DNA of 64,000 nt from Azospirillum sp. TSH64 (GTDB taxonomy: Bacteria; Pseudomonadota; Alphaproteobacteria; Azospirillales; Azospirillaceae). Below, piece by piece: positions 25,858-33,735 of the stretch. A program made the translations under genes and the position numbers. The stretch is from NCBI RefSeq assembly GCF_003116035.1, contig NZ_LGQW01000002.1:1-64000 (forward strand), written 5' to 3'. The notes under the pieces were generated by a model, which made no database searches, was not told the DNA's origin, and worked only from the letters and a program-made list of their open reading frames with translations. Every line of letters starts with the position of its first letter. Position 1 is the first letter of the stretch.

Positions 25858-25872
25858 GATAACGTCGTTATC
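25858..25872. promoter_or_regulatory. Palindrome GATAACG-T-CGTTATC upstream of the unknown gene
   Basis: Seven-base perfect arms around a single central base, 36 bp before the ATG of the leftward gene at 25822 and next to an AT-rich stretch (AAAAATTTATTAATT) that could hold the promoter. Such an odd-spaced palindrome is typical of a dimeric repressor site. The regulator is unknown. Confidence 0.4.
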
Positions 25873-25957
25873 GGCTAAAAATTTATTAATTCCTGCAATC
25901 TGCGGTAAACGCCCCTCTCGGTCGAAGGGCGCCCCGGATCGATGATGCCGTGCATGC

Positions 25958-28564
25958 TCACCCCATTCCGGCGGCGGCCAGCATGGCGCTGTCCGGCAAC
26001 AGGCCCGCCGCCCCCGCGCGCGCGGGGGCGGGGCTCAGCGCCCGGCCTTCCAGCCGGCCGTTCAGGATGTAGTGCCGCATCGCCGCCGTCAGGTCGCCGC
26101 CGGTGGCCGCCGCCACGTCGGCGTTGGCCGCCAGATAGGCCGAGGCATTGAAACCGGTGCTCCGCCCCTCCGTCCGGCCGCTGCCCAGGTAATGCAGGTC
26201 GGCCCGGGTGGTGTCGGTGCCGAAGGCGGCGGCGAGGTCGGCATTGGCCGCCAGATAGGACAGCGGGTTGAAGCTGACCGTCCGCCCCTCCGCCCGGCCG
26301 CTGCCGATGTAATGCATCGCCGCCGCCGTCCGGTCGGTGCCGAGGGCGGCCGTCAGGTCGCCATAGGAGGCGATATAGGCCAGCGGATCGAAACTCACGG
26401 CTCGCCCCTCCGCCCGGCCGCTGCCGATGTAATGGGCGGCTCCGGCATCGCCGTTGGCACCGAAAATCGCCGACAGGTCGCCGTAGGAGGCGATGTAGGC
26501 CAGCGGGTCGAAACTCACGCTCCGGCCTTCCGCCCGGCCGCTGGCCGCGTAATGCGCCGCACCGGCGGCGGCGTTGGCGCCGAAGGCGGCCGACAGGTCG
26601 GCATAGGAGGCGATGTAGGCCAGCGGCGAGAAGGCCGGCCCGGCCGCGGCGGCGGGGGTGTTGCCCGTGCCGGTCGCCGGGGCGGTCCCGCTTCCCGATC
26701 CTCCACCGGCGCCGGGGCTGGGGATCCCCGGCACCGTCAGGGGAGCGAAGCCCATCCGGCCCCAATCCAGGTCATGGATGCCCAGCGCTGCCGCAGCACC
26801 GCTGCCCAGCCGGAAATCGCCGGCCGCCGGGTTGGCGAACAGTCCCGACGACAGGGTGTCGCCGCCGTTCAGCCCGCGGATGCCCTGCAGCAGGTTGCCG
26901 CTGACGGTGTAGGAGCCGGGGGTCCAGAACTCCCAGTAATCCGTCCCGGTGGAGGAGGAGATGACGTTGCCGGTCACCCGGTTGTTGCTGAGCAGCCCGA
27001 TGGTGCCGGCGCTCGGCACCCATTCCAGCCGGATGAAGCGTTCGCGCGGGTTGGACAGGGTGGCGAAGTTGTTGGTGACGGTGTTGGAATCGCCGCCATG
27101 GATGAAGACGCTGGCCCAGCCGGTGTTCTGGATGAAATTGTCCTGGACGGTGACGCCGTTGGCCATGTCGTCCAGATAGATGCCGAAGCTCTTCTGGCGG
27201 TCGAGCCAACCCGACCCGTCGGTCGCAAGCCCGCCGACGTTGCGGATGTCGTTGCCGCGGATGACCGTGCGGGTGTCGACGTTGGACCGGCCCAGCATCT
27301 CGATGGCGCCGCCGTCGGCGGTCTCGGTCATCGTGTTGTAGAGGCGGTTGTACTCCACCACCGTGTCGGTGTTGACGGTGGCGCCGTCCCAGTTCTTGAT
27401 CGAGATGCCGTAGCGCGTGCTGTTGCGGATGTCGTTGCCGGAGATCAGCGTGCCGCTGGTGCCGTAGAGCTGGATGCCGGCGACGTCCTTCAGCACCTCG
27501 CCGATGCCATCCATGCTGTTGGCGCCGATGCGGTTGCCGTTGCTGCCGTAGGTGACCTTGATGCCGCTGGCTCCCAGATGCTCCATCCGGTTGGCTTCGA
27601 TGGCGTTGGCCGACGATCCGGTCAGCGTCATCCCGGTGCCGACATTGACGAAGCGGTTGCCGGCGATGCTGTTGCCAGACGCGTTGGTCAGCGTCAGGGC
27701 CGAGCCGTCCCACGTCGTGTCGGCGAAGGTCAGCCCCTGGAGGGTGACGCCGCTCGCCCCGTTCAGCGAGATGAGCGTTCCCAGCCGCGCCACCACGGCA
27801 CCCTGGCTCAGCAGGGCGCCGGGGTCCTGCGGCTTCACCACCAGCCGGCCGGTCTCGGCGCTCCAGGCGAATTCGCCGGTATCGCGGATGAAGGCGTCGT
27901 CGTTCAGCAGGCGGTAGGTGCCGCCGCTGCGCAGGGCGTATTTCGCCGCTTGCGTGAAATTGACGGTCCGGCTGCCGGCATCGATGGAGGCGACGCCGAC
28001 GATGTTGTCGGACAGCCGCTCTGTGTCGAAGGTCTGGACCATCGTGCCGGGCTGCACGCCGGCGGCCAGCACCGCCGCCATCGCCCCGTCGCCGGCGCCG
28101 ATGCGCAGGCTGGTTTTGCTGGCGCCGCCGGCCGCCGCCTCCAGCACCGACCAGCCGGACTTGGCATCGCCGGCATTCCAGTCGCCGGTCTGCGCCACCT
28201 TCTGCCGGATGCCGCCGATGGAGAGGTCCAGCCCCGTCGCAGAGGTCGCCGCGGCATAGAGGCCACCGCCGATGGCGGTGAAGCCGCCGACCCGCTCGCC
28301 GCCGCTGAACACCGGCGTTTCGCCCGGAAAGGCCATGATGCGCACGCCGTTGTCGGCCGCGGTCAGCGTCACCGTGCGGGCCATGGCATAGGTGCCGCCG
28401 CGCACATAGGTGTCGCGGATGCCGGTCGCCCGCATCGCGCCCTGCGCGCGTTCCAGCGTGGCGAAGGGACCGTCGGTGCCGTCGGCGTTGGGGGCCGCCA
28501 AACGCCCCGACCAGGAATCGTTGCCGTTGGTCGCGACGTAGAAAGCCTGCTGAGTGTCTGTCAT
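25958..28564 (-). CDS. Right-handed beta-helix protein with five C-terminal HY..G..EGR repeats
   Basis: The 868-residue product begins QAFYVATNGNDSWSG, a start seen in parallel beta-helix (pectate lyase-like, PbH1) proteins. Residues about 240-560 form the helix, with many rungs of the type GNRFVNVGTG and ISGNDIRNSTRYGISI. A Gly/Pro/Thr linker follows, then five 40-residue repeats such as FDPLAYIASYGDLSAIFGAN with HYIGSGRAEGR. There is no signal peptide, so export would need a leaderless route such as the type I system encoded at 32205-36027. Likely an extracellular polysaccharide-binding or -cleaving protein; catalytic residues could not be verified. The repeat is shared with the proteins at 36316, 40429 and 47864. 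Confidence 0.8.
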   Translation of the reverse strand: MTDTQQAFYVATNGNDSWSGRLAAPNADGTDGPFATLERAQGAMRATGIRDTYVRGGTYAMARTVTLTAADNGVRIMAFPGETPVFSGGERVGGFTAIGGGLYAAATSATGLDLSIGGIRQKVAQTGDWNAGDAKSGWSVLEAAAGGASKTSLRIGAGDGAMAAVLAAGVQPGTMVQTFDTERLSDNIVGVASIDAGSRTVNFTQAAKYALRSGGTYRLLNDDAFIRDTGEFAWSAETGRLVVKPQDPGALLSQGAVVARLGTLISLNGASGVTLQGLTFADTTWDGSALTLTNASGNSIAGNRFVNVGTGMTLTGSSANAIEANRMEHLGASGIKVTYGSNGNRIGANSMDGIGEVLKDVAGIQLYGTSGTLISGNDIRNSTRYGISIKNWDGATVNTDTVVEYNRLYNTMTETADGGAIEMLGRSNVDTRTVIRGNDIRNVGGLATDGSGWLDRQKSFGIYLDDMANGVTVQDNFIQNTGWASVFIHGGDSNTVTNNFATLSNPRERFIRLEWVPSAGTIGLLSNNRVTGNVISSSTGTDYWEFWTPGSYTVSGNLLQGIRGLNGGDTLSSGLFANPAAGDFRLGSGAAAALGIHDLDWGRMGFAPLTVPGIPSPGAGGGSGSGTAPATGTGNTPAAAAGPAFSPLAYIASYADLSAAFGANAAAGAAHYAASGRAEGRSVSFDPLAYIASYGDLSAIFGANGDAGAAHYIGSGRAEGRAVSFDPLAYIASYGDLTAALGTDRTAAAMHYIGSGRAEGRTVSFNPLSYLAANADLAAAFGTDTTRADLHYLGSGRTEGRSTGFNASAYLAANADVAAATGGDLTAAMRHYILNGRLEGRALSPAPARAGAAGLLPDSAMLAAAGMG
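26030..26640 (-). repeat. Five tandem 120-bp units encoding the 40-residue repeat
   Basis: At DNA level the units recur every 120 bp, with the third and second units most similar to one another. The coding pattern is F-x-PLAYIASY-x-DL-x-AA-x-G, then HY-x3-GR-x-EGR. The regular spacing and divergence from unit to unit fit expansion by unequal exchange followed by drift. Confidence 0.85.
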
Positions 28565-28647
28565 TGCCGGATTGCCTTGCCGATACCGGGCAATCTCACG
28601 GCAGAAACACTTAATAAGGAGGTAGCCTCATCCTTTCGGAGATACTC

Positions 28648-28659
28648 TTTCGTACGAAA
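28648..28659. promoter_or_regulatory. Perfect palindrome TTTCGTACGAAA upstream of the beta-helix gene
   Basis: A 12-bp perfect palindrome 84 bp before the ATG at 28564, in the 189-bp gap between the M23-like gene and the beta-helix gene. Similar half-sites (TTTCGTGAC) follow at about 28672. A candidate regulator site for the leftward beta-helix gene; which regulator is not known. Confidence 0.4.
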
Positions 28660-28753
28660 ACGCGGTGTTCATTTCGTGACAAATGGCCGCGCCGCCGCAG
28701 TTGTCACTTGCCTTGTCTTTTTCGGTGTCTGCGCCGGACTTTACTCAACCCGG

Positions 28754-29806
28754 TCAGCGCAGCTCGACCCTCCGCTCCTCCCGCAGCACCGTTTCTTCGC
28801 CATGGCTCAGCGTCACCGTCACCCGGTAGGAGCCGGTCGCCCAGGGGGCAGGGGCGGGTTTCTTCACCTCGGTGCCGAAGAAGAGGACGGCCAGCGGACG
28901 CGGCACCGCGCCCTCTTTGCGGAACAGGCGGCGGCCGTCTGGGCCGGTCACCTCCAGCGTCACCCGGTCGCCCTGCCGCCCGCCCATCAGCTCCGTCCAC
29001 ACACCCAGCACCGGCGTGTCCGCCGGCACAGGCTTGCCGCCATAACCGCCGTTCCGGGCCACCTCCGCCTTCGGCGCCTCGGGCGCCAGACCGGCGCCGA
29101 GCACGGCACTCGACCGGTAGGCGAGCGTCCGGCGCGCCTCGGCGCTCCACAGCGTGCCCGACGGCACCGGCGCGGCGCCCTGATCGGCGGTGCAGGCCGG
29201 CGCCTCCGCGGCCCCGACCTCCTTGCCGGTATAGGGGTCGAGGGTACGGCCGTCGTGGCGGATGCCGAAATCGACATGGGGGAATTCGGTGTTGCCGGAC
29301 AGCCCGACCTGGGCCAGCGGCGTGCCGGCCTCCACCCGGTCGCCCGGCTTGACCGCGATGCTGCCGCGTTTCAGGTGGCTGTACTGGGTCTCCCAGCCAT
29401 TGCCGTGGTCGACCACCACCGCATTGCCAGCCTCGCGCCCGGCCGGCGCGCCGCCGCTCTGGCGGATGCTGACGTCGTCCATCCCGTCGCGCACGCGCGC
29501 CACCGTTCCGGGAGCGGCAGCCACCACCGCCACCCCGCGCCGCATCGCCTCCAGATCGGGCAGCCGGAAATCGGTCCCCTTGTGCCCGTCATAGGTCAGC
29601 CGCCCGCAGGCGAAGTCCCGCATCCCCGGCCCCGGATCGGCATCGACGTAATTCTGGACAAAGCAGTCCGCCCCGATCCGGCAGCGCACCGGCACCTCCA
29701 GCGCCGGAGCCCCGGCGGAAAGGGCGGCGGGAGAATCGGCGAAGGCCGCCGATGGCAGCAAGGCCAGGGCGGCAAGACCCCAGCGGTAATGGACCGGCAC
29801 CCTCAT
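28754..29806 (-). CDS. M23 (LytM)-family peptidase-like protein, exported
   Basis: A 350-residue protein with a signal peptide (WGLAALALLPSAAFA). The LytM core is at about residues 70-210: HKGTDFRLP supplies the first two zinc ligands, GNAVVVDHGNGWETQYSH follows, and SGNTEFPHVDFGIR replaces the usual H-x-H by H-x-D. Related proteins cleave peptidoglycan cross-links in the periplasm. The changed last His may weaken zinc binding, so it could be a non-catalytic activator. I chose ATG at 29806 because GAGGGG lies five bases upstream and it gives a normal signal peptide. The C-terminal 120 residues look like a beta-sandwich. Confidence 0.8.
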   Translation of the reverse strand: MRVPVHYRWGLAALALLPSAAFADSPAALSAGAPALEVPVRCRIGADCFVQNYVDADPGPGMRDFACGRLTYDGHKGTDFRLPDLEAMRRGVAVVAAAPGTVARVRDGMDDVSIRQSGGAPAGREAGNAVVVDHGNGWETQYSHLKRGSIAVKPGDRVEAGTPLAQVGLSGNTEFPHVDFGIRHDGRTLDPYTGKEVGAAEAPACTADQGAAPVPSGTLWSAEARRTLAYRSSAVLGAGLAPEAPKAEVARNGGYGGKPVPADTPVLGVWTELMGGRQGDRVTLEVTGPDGRRLFRKEGAVPRPLAVLFFGTEVKKPAPAPWATGSYRVTVTLSHGEETVLREERRVELR

Positions 29807-29899
29807 CCAAACCCCTCGCACCATACAGCTCCAGCTTGCTTGATCGTCCCCAACAGGTGGGATGCCTGAGGACATGGGCCAATCTCTGCCGGCTTGCCA

Positions 29900-29928
29900 T
29901 TGCAATGTACATTACAAAAAGCAATAAT
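29900..29928 (+). promoter_or_regulatory. Promoter with palindromic operator of the RelE/XRE pair
   Basis: TTGCAATGTACATTACAA (29900-29917) is an 18-bp palindrome with a single mismatched pair and a perfect AATGTACATT core. TTGCAA could be the -35 and AATAAT at 29923-29928 the -10, 17 bp apart. Transcription would then start at or next to the ATG at 29935, which has no Shine-Dalgarno, suggesting a leaderless message. The XRE-type antitoxin is the likely repressor. Confidence 0.5.
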
Positions 29929-29934
29929 TCTGCC

Positions 29935-30189
29935 ATGCACACGATCAGATACACTGCCGCGGCCTTGAAGGCTTTGCGCCGGATACCGCGCAACGTCGCG
30001 GATCTGATCCGTCAAAAAGTGCAGGACGTGGCGGCGGACCCAGCGACAGCCCGAAACGTGAAGAAGCTCAAGGGCCGCGACGGCTACCGGCTGCGCGTCG
30101 GAGACTGGCGGGTCGTCTACGACATCGAGGATGGGGTTCTGGTGTTGATCGTGATCGATGTTGGACCGAGAGGAGGCATCTATGACTAG
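29935..30189 (+). CDS. RelE/ParE-superfamily toxin
   Basis: An 84-residue protein with the RelE fold pattern: ALKALRRIPRNVADLIRQKV, then KKLKGRDGYRLRVGDWRVVY and a final strand VLVLIVIDVGPRG. The basic residues around GYRLRVGDWRV are those used by RelE toxins to bind mRNA on the ribosome. It precedes its antitoxin and overlaps it by eight bases, the reverse of the classical order but usual for RelE-like toxins paired with XRE antitoxins (HigBA-like). No Shine-Dalgarno is visible. Confidence 0.85.
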   Translation: MHTIRYTAAALKALRRIPRNVADLIRQKVQDVAADPATARNVKKLKGRDGYRLRVGDWRVVYDIEDGVLVLIVIDVGPRGGIYD

Positions 30190-30550
30190 CCCGGCGCAGA
30201 TCATCCGCGACGGCAACGGCAAAGCCGCCTTCGCCGTGCTGCCGATTGCCGAATATGAACGCCTGCTGGAGGCCGCCGACGAAGCCGCCGCGATCCAGGC
30301 TTACGATGCCTACCGGCATTCCTCACCGGAAACTTTTCCCGACGAGGTCGCGGAACGACTGCTCGAGGGAGAGCACCCTGTGAAAGTGTTCCGCGACCAC
30401 CGCGGCCTGACGCAGACCCAACTCGCCGAAGCCGCCGGCCTCAAGCAGTCCTACGTCTCGCAGATCGAGGCCGGCACGCGGAAGGGCTCGGTAGACGCCT
30501 TGAAGCGCATCGCCGAAGCGCTGCGCGTGGAGTTGGACGACCTGACCTGA
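30182..30550 (+). CDS. Antitoxin with Phd-like N-terminus and XRE helix-turn-helix
   Basis: The 122-residue protein starts TSPAQIIRDGNGKAAFAVLP and continues IAEYERLLEAADE, resembling the start of Phd/YefM-type antitoxins. From residue 65 on it has a Cro/CI helix-turn-helix: GLTQTQLAEAAGLKQSYVSQ and IEAGTRKGSVDALKRIAEAL. It would neutralise the RelE-like toxin and repress the operon at the palindrome upstream. GGAGG lies six bases before its ATG, inside the toxin gene, so translation can be independent of the poorly led toxin. Confidence 0.85.
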   Translation: MTSPAQIIRDGNGKAAFAVLPIAEYERLLEAADEAAAIQAYDAYRHSSPETFPDEVAERLLEGEHPVKVFRDHRGLTQTQLAEAAGLKQSYVSQIEAGTRKGSVDALKRIAEALRVELDDLT

Positions 30551-30559
30551 TCTCCATGC

Positions 30560-30587
30560 GCCCCCTATGCGCCGTCGCATAAGGGGC
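30560..30587 (+). terminator. Hairpin after the toxin-antitoxin operon
   Basis: GCCCC-c-TATGCG and CGCATA-a-GGGGC pair as an 11-bp stem with one mismatch and a four-base loop, nine bases after the antitoxin stop. No T run follows, so termination would be partial or Rho-dependent. Confidence 0.5.
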
Positions 30588-30696
30588 ACCACGTCCGAAA
30601 TCCGCCCCGTCCTTATCATCCGAAAGCCACATCGCCAGACGGCATACTCCACCCTGCATCTTCATCGACGACGGCAGCAGGACGGGGACCGACAGC

Positions 30697-32136
30697 ATGG
30701 CGAACAGCACCTATACCGGCCGGGGCGAGACGGTCGTCGTCATCGACAGCGGCTGGTCGCCGACCTGGGAATCCGCGTCGCGCATCGTCTATCAGCACGA
30801 CTACGCCAACAACGACGCCGATGCGCGCAACCCCAACGCCGACACCCATGGCGCCCTGGTGACCTCCAACATCCTGTCGCAGGCGCCGGACCTCAACATC
30901 GTCGCGCTGAAGGTGATCCCGGACGGCACCTCAACCGCGTCGGGGGCGGCGATCGAGCAGGCGCTGCAATGGGTCGTGGCCCATGCGTCGGACTACAACG
31001 TCGTCGGCGTCAACCTGTCCCTGGCCGGCGGCTCCGCCGCGTCGGAGATGACGACCCTGCTGTCGGACGAGCTGGCGAGCCTCGCCGCCAAGCGGGTGCT
31101 GGTGTCGGCCGCCGCCGGCAATGCCGGGCAGAACGGGACGGCGACCGACGTGTCCTATTTCGCCGCCGACCACAACACGATCTGCGTCAGCGCGTCGGGC
31201 GGCGACGGCACCATGCCGGGCTGGGCCCAGCGCAATCCGGGCATCACCGACCTCTGCGCCGACGGCACCGACATCCGGCTGACCGATCTGGCCGGGCGGA
31301 CGGTGACGGCCAACGGCTCCTCCTTCTCGGCCCCTTCGGTGACCGCCGCGGTGGCGCTCGCCCAGCAGGAGGCCATCGCGCTGCGCGGCAGCGCCCTGAC
31401 CCAGGACGAGTTCCTGTCGCTGGCGAAGCAGACCGGCACGCCGATCGCCGGCACCGGCTACACCGACCTCAACACCCAGGCGCTGCTGGCGAAGATCGGC
31501 CAGCTCTATGGCACGACGGCGACGCCGACGGTACCGGATCCCGGAACCGGCGCCCCCGCCACCACCACGGCCGCCATCCTGGTCAACGCCAAGGGCACCG
31601 CGGCGGCCGGCGTGAACGCCCATTTCACCCTGCTGGTCGACGGCCATGCGGTCGGCAGCGCCACGGTGGGTGCTGCGGCCAAGAACTACGCCTTCACCGC
31701 CACCGTGTCGGCCGACAGCGCCCACACGGTGCAGATCCAGTACGACAATGACGGCTTCTCCGGCGGCCAGGACCGCAACCTGTTCGTCAACAGCGTCAGC
31801 GTCAACGGCCACGGCTATGCCGCCACCGACGCCGCGGTGACCTACGACAAGGGCGCGCTCGACGGGCACGACGTGGTCAAGGGCCAGAGCGGGATGTGGT
31901 GGAACGGCACGCTGGTGGTCGCCGCCGACAAGAGCCTGTTCGGGGTGCAGGCCCCCGCGCAGGCGCAGGTGGCGGAGCTTCAGGCCGGCGACCTGCTGGG
32001 TCACGCCGTGTCGGCCGATGCGGCCTCGCCGGTGGCAGCCGACGGCGCCGGCTGGACGCCGGAGCTGCTCCCGGCCTTCGAGTATGCCGGCCACGGCCTG
32101 CACGCCTGGTACGACACGCACGACATGGCGGTGTAA
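30697..32136 (+). CDS. Subtilisin-like (S8) serine protease with C-terminal xylan-binding-type module
   Basis: The 479-residue protein has the S8 catalytic triad: Asp17 in VVVIDSG, His51 in DTHGALV and Ser209 in NGSSFSAP, with Asn142 in AAAGNAG as the oxyanion residue. After a Pro/Gly/Thr linker comes a domain of about 95 residues (ILVNAKGTAAAGVNAHFTLL, DNDGFSGGQDRNLFVNSV) matching the calcium-dependent xylan-binding module type CBM60 (PF16841). There is no signal peptide or propeptide. The gene faces the type I secretion genes across a bidirectional hairpin, so it may be a leaderless substrate of that system. A role in modifying surface or extracellular proteins bound to polysaccharide is likely. 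Confidence 0.85.
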   Translation: MANSTYTGRGETVVVIDSGWSPTWESASRIVYQHDYANNDADARNPNADTHGALVTSNILSQAPDLNIVALKVIPDGTSTASGAAIEQALQWVVAHASDYNVVGVNLSLAGGSAASEMTTLLSDELASLAAKRVLVSAAAGNAGQNGTATDVSYFAADHNTICVSASGGDGTMPGWAQRNPGITDLCADGTDIRLTDLAGRTVTANGSSFSAPSVTAAVALAQQEAIALRGSALTQDEFLSLAKQTGTPIAGTGYTDLNTQALLAKIGQLYGTTATPTVPDPGTGAPATTTAAILVNAKGTAAAGVNAHFTLLVDGHAVGSATVGAAAKNYAFTATVSADSAHTVQIQYDNDGFSGGQDRNLFVNSVSVNGHGYAATDAAVTYDKGALDGHDVVKGQSGMWWNGTLVVAADKSLFGVQAPAQAQVAELQAGDLLGHAVSADAASPVAADGAGWTPELLPAFEYAGHGLHAWYDTHDMAV

Positions 32137-32157
32137 GGAGCCGAGACCGGAGCGTAT

Positions 32158-32182
32158 CCCCTCTCCCCGGGAGGGAGAGGGG
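32158..32182. terminator. Bidirectional hairpin between protease and HlyD genes
   Basis: CCCCTCTCCC and GGGAGAGGGG form a perfect 10-bp stem with a five-base loop, between two convergent genes (stops at 32136 and 32205). Without T runs it is a weaker terminator, but its position fits. Similar CTCCC/GGGAG intergenic hairpins are widespread in high-GC alphaproteobacteria. Confidence 0.55.
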
Positions 32183-32204
32183 GATCCCCGAGAAGGCACA
32201 CATC

Positions 32205-33719
32205 TCACCGCTCGTGCATGGCCTCCTGGGCGCTGCGCGACAGGGGGGAGAGCAGATAGTCGGCGATGCGGCGGCGGCCGGTCTTGATCTCGGCGCTGAC
32301 CGTCATGCCGGGTTGCAGCCGCGTCTGCTTGCCGTCCACCTCCAGCGTGTCGCGGTCCAGCGCGATGCGGGCGGCATAGACCGATCCCGCTTCCGGCGTC
32401 TTCGCCGTGCTCTTGTCCGTCCCCTTGTCGGCCTGCTGCTGCTGTTGCACGGCGTCGCTGGACAGCGAGGCGACGCGGCCGGGGATCAGCCCGTATTTGG
32501 TGAAGGAGAAGGCCTCCACCTTCACCTCGGCCACCTGTCCGGTCTGGACGAAGCCGATGTCCTTGTTGGGGATGAAGGCCTCGACCTCCAGCCGGCTGTC
32601 CTCCGGCACGATGACCATCACCGGCTGGGCGGTGGTCACGACACCGCCCACCGTGTGCACGGCCAGCTGCTGGACATAGCCGTCCACCGGTGCCGTCAGC
32701 CGCAGGAGGTCGACCTGCTGCTCGGCCTTGGCCAGCTCCTGCTCCAGCGAGGCGGCCTTGCGCTCGGCCTCGGCGAGGTTGGTGTAGAGCTGGCGGCGGA
32801 ACTCGGCCTCGGTCTGGCGGCGCTGCTCGGCGGTGGCGGCGATGGAGGCGTCGGACTCCGTCAGCTTGATCTTCTGGACCAGAAGCTCCTGCTCCTGCCC
32901 GACCAGATCCTGCTGGAGCTGGAGATACTGGAAGCGGGACGAGGTGCCGCGCTTCGACAGGTCGTACAGCGCCTCCGCCCGCTCGCGGATCAGCGGCAGG
33001 GTGGCGTTCAGCTTGGCGATGGTCTGCACCACGGTGGCGCGGTCGGCCTCGCGCCGGGCCTGCTCGCGGTCGAGTGCGGCCAGCTTGGCGCGCTGCTCGG
33101 CGATCTGGCTGGCGAGGAGCTGGCCCTGCATCCGCGCCAGTTCAGGCGACAGGCCGGCCGGGGCGGCGAATTCGGCGTTTGGGTTGCCGTTCACCACCTC
33201 CAGCGCCGCCCGCAGCCGCGCCGCCTCGGCCCGCGCCGCCGACAGGTCGGAGCGGATGCGGCCCCGGTCGGCCACCGCCTCGGTCGGGTCGAGTTCGATC
33301 AGGGTCTGGCCGGCCTTGACCAGCTGGCCGTCCTCCACGGCGATGGCGCGGACGACGCCGGTCTGCATCGGCTGGATGGTCTTGGTCCGGCCGCTCGGCA
33401 CCACCCGGCCCTGCGCCACCGCCACCACGTCGACATGGCCGAACCAGGCCCAGGCGCAGGCGGCGGTGAAGGCCAGCATGATCACCGCGGTGAAGGTGCG
33501 CGCGGTGGGGGAGGGCGGACGCTCCAGGATCTCCAGCGCGTCGGGCAGGAAATCCATCTCGTCGCGGCGGCGCTTCTGCAGCCGGCCCTGGGGTTTGGTC
33601 GGCGGACGCGGGCCGCCGGGCGTGCCCGGCGCGTTGGCGGGCGGCTTGATGCCGGGAGGGGTGGAAAGAGGGGCTGTTCCGGCAGGGGTGGTCTGCACCG
33701 CGGCGGTCGTCTTGCTCAT
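32205..33719 (-). CDS. Type I secretion periplasmic adaptor, HlyD family
   Basis: A 504-residue membrane fusion protein. After a Pro-rich cytoplasmic tail there is one membrane segment at about residues 80-100 (FTAVIMLAFTAACAWAWFGH), then the lipoyl half-motif VVPSGRTKTIQPMQTGVVRA, a long coiled coil (LAKLNATLPLIRERAEALYD onward), the second lipoyl half VDGYVQQLAVHTVGGVVTTA and a C-terminal beta-barrel. It links the inner-membrane ABC transporter to an outer-membrane TolC-type channel; no TolC gene is in the window. I chose ATG at 33719, with GGGGGA upstream. The gene follows the ABC transporter gene after 16 bases. Confidence 0.88.
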   Translation of the reverse strand: MSKTTAAVQTTPAGTAPLSTPPGIKPPANAPGTPGGPRPPTKPQGRLQKRRRDEMDFLPDALEILERPPSPTARTFTAVIMLAFTAACAWAWFGHVDVVAVAQGRVVPSGRTKTIQPMQTGVVRAIAVEDGQLVKAGQTLIELDPTEAVADRGRIRSDLSAARAEAARLRAALEVVNGNPNAEFAAPAGLSPELARMQGQLLASQIAEQRAKLAALDREQARREADRATVVQTIAKLNATLPLIRERAEALYDLSKRGTSSRFQYLQLQQDLVGQEQELLVQKIKLTESDASIAATAEQRRQTEAEFRRQLYTNLAEAERKAASLEQELAKAEQQVDLLRLTAPVDGYVQQLAVHTVGGVVTTAQPVMVIVPEDSRLEVEAFIPNKDIGFVQTGQVAEVKVEAFSFTKYGLIPGRVASLSSDAVQQQQQADKGTDKSTAKTPEAGSVYAARIALDRDTLEVDGKQTRLQPGMTVSAEIKTGRRRIADYLLSPLSRSAQEAMHER

Positions 33720-33735
33720 GGCGTTCATTCCCCCG

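Noticed and set aside
26072..29869. Rightward open frame of 1265 codons opposite the beta-helix and M23-like genes
   Set aside because: It crosses two well-supported leftward genes and the gap between them and shows only Arg/Gly/His-rich sequence, typical of an antisense shadow.
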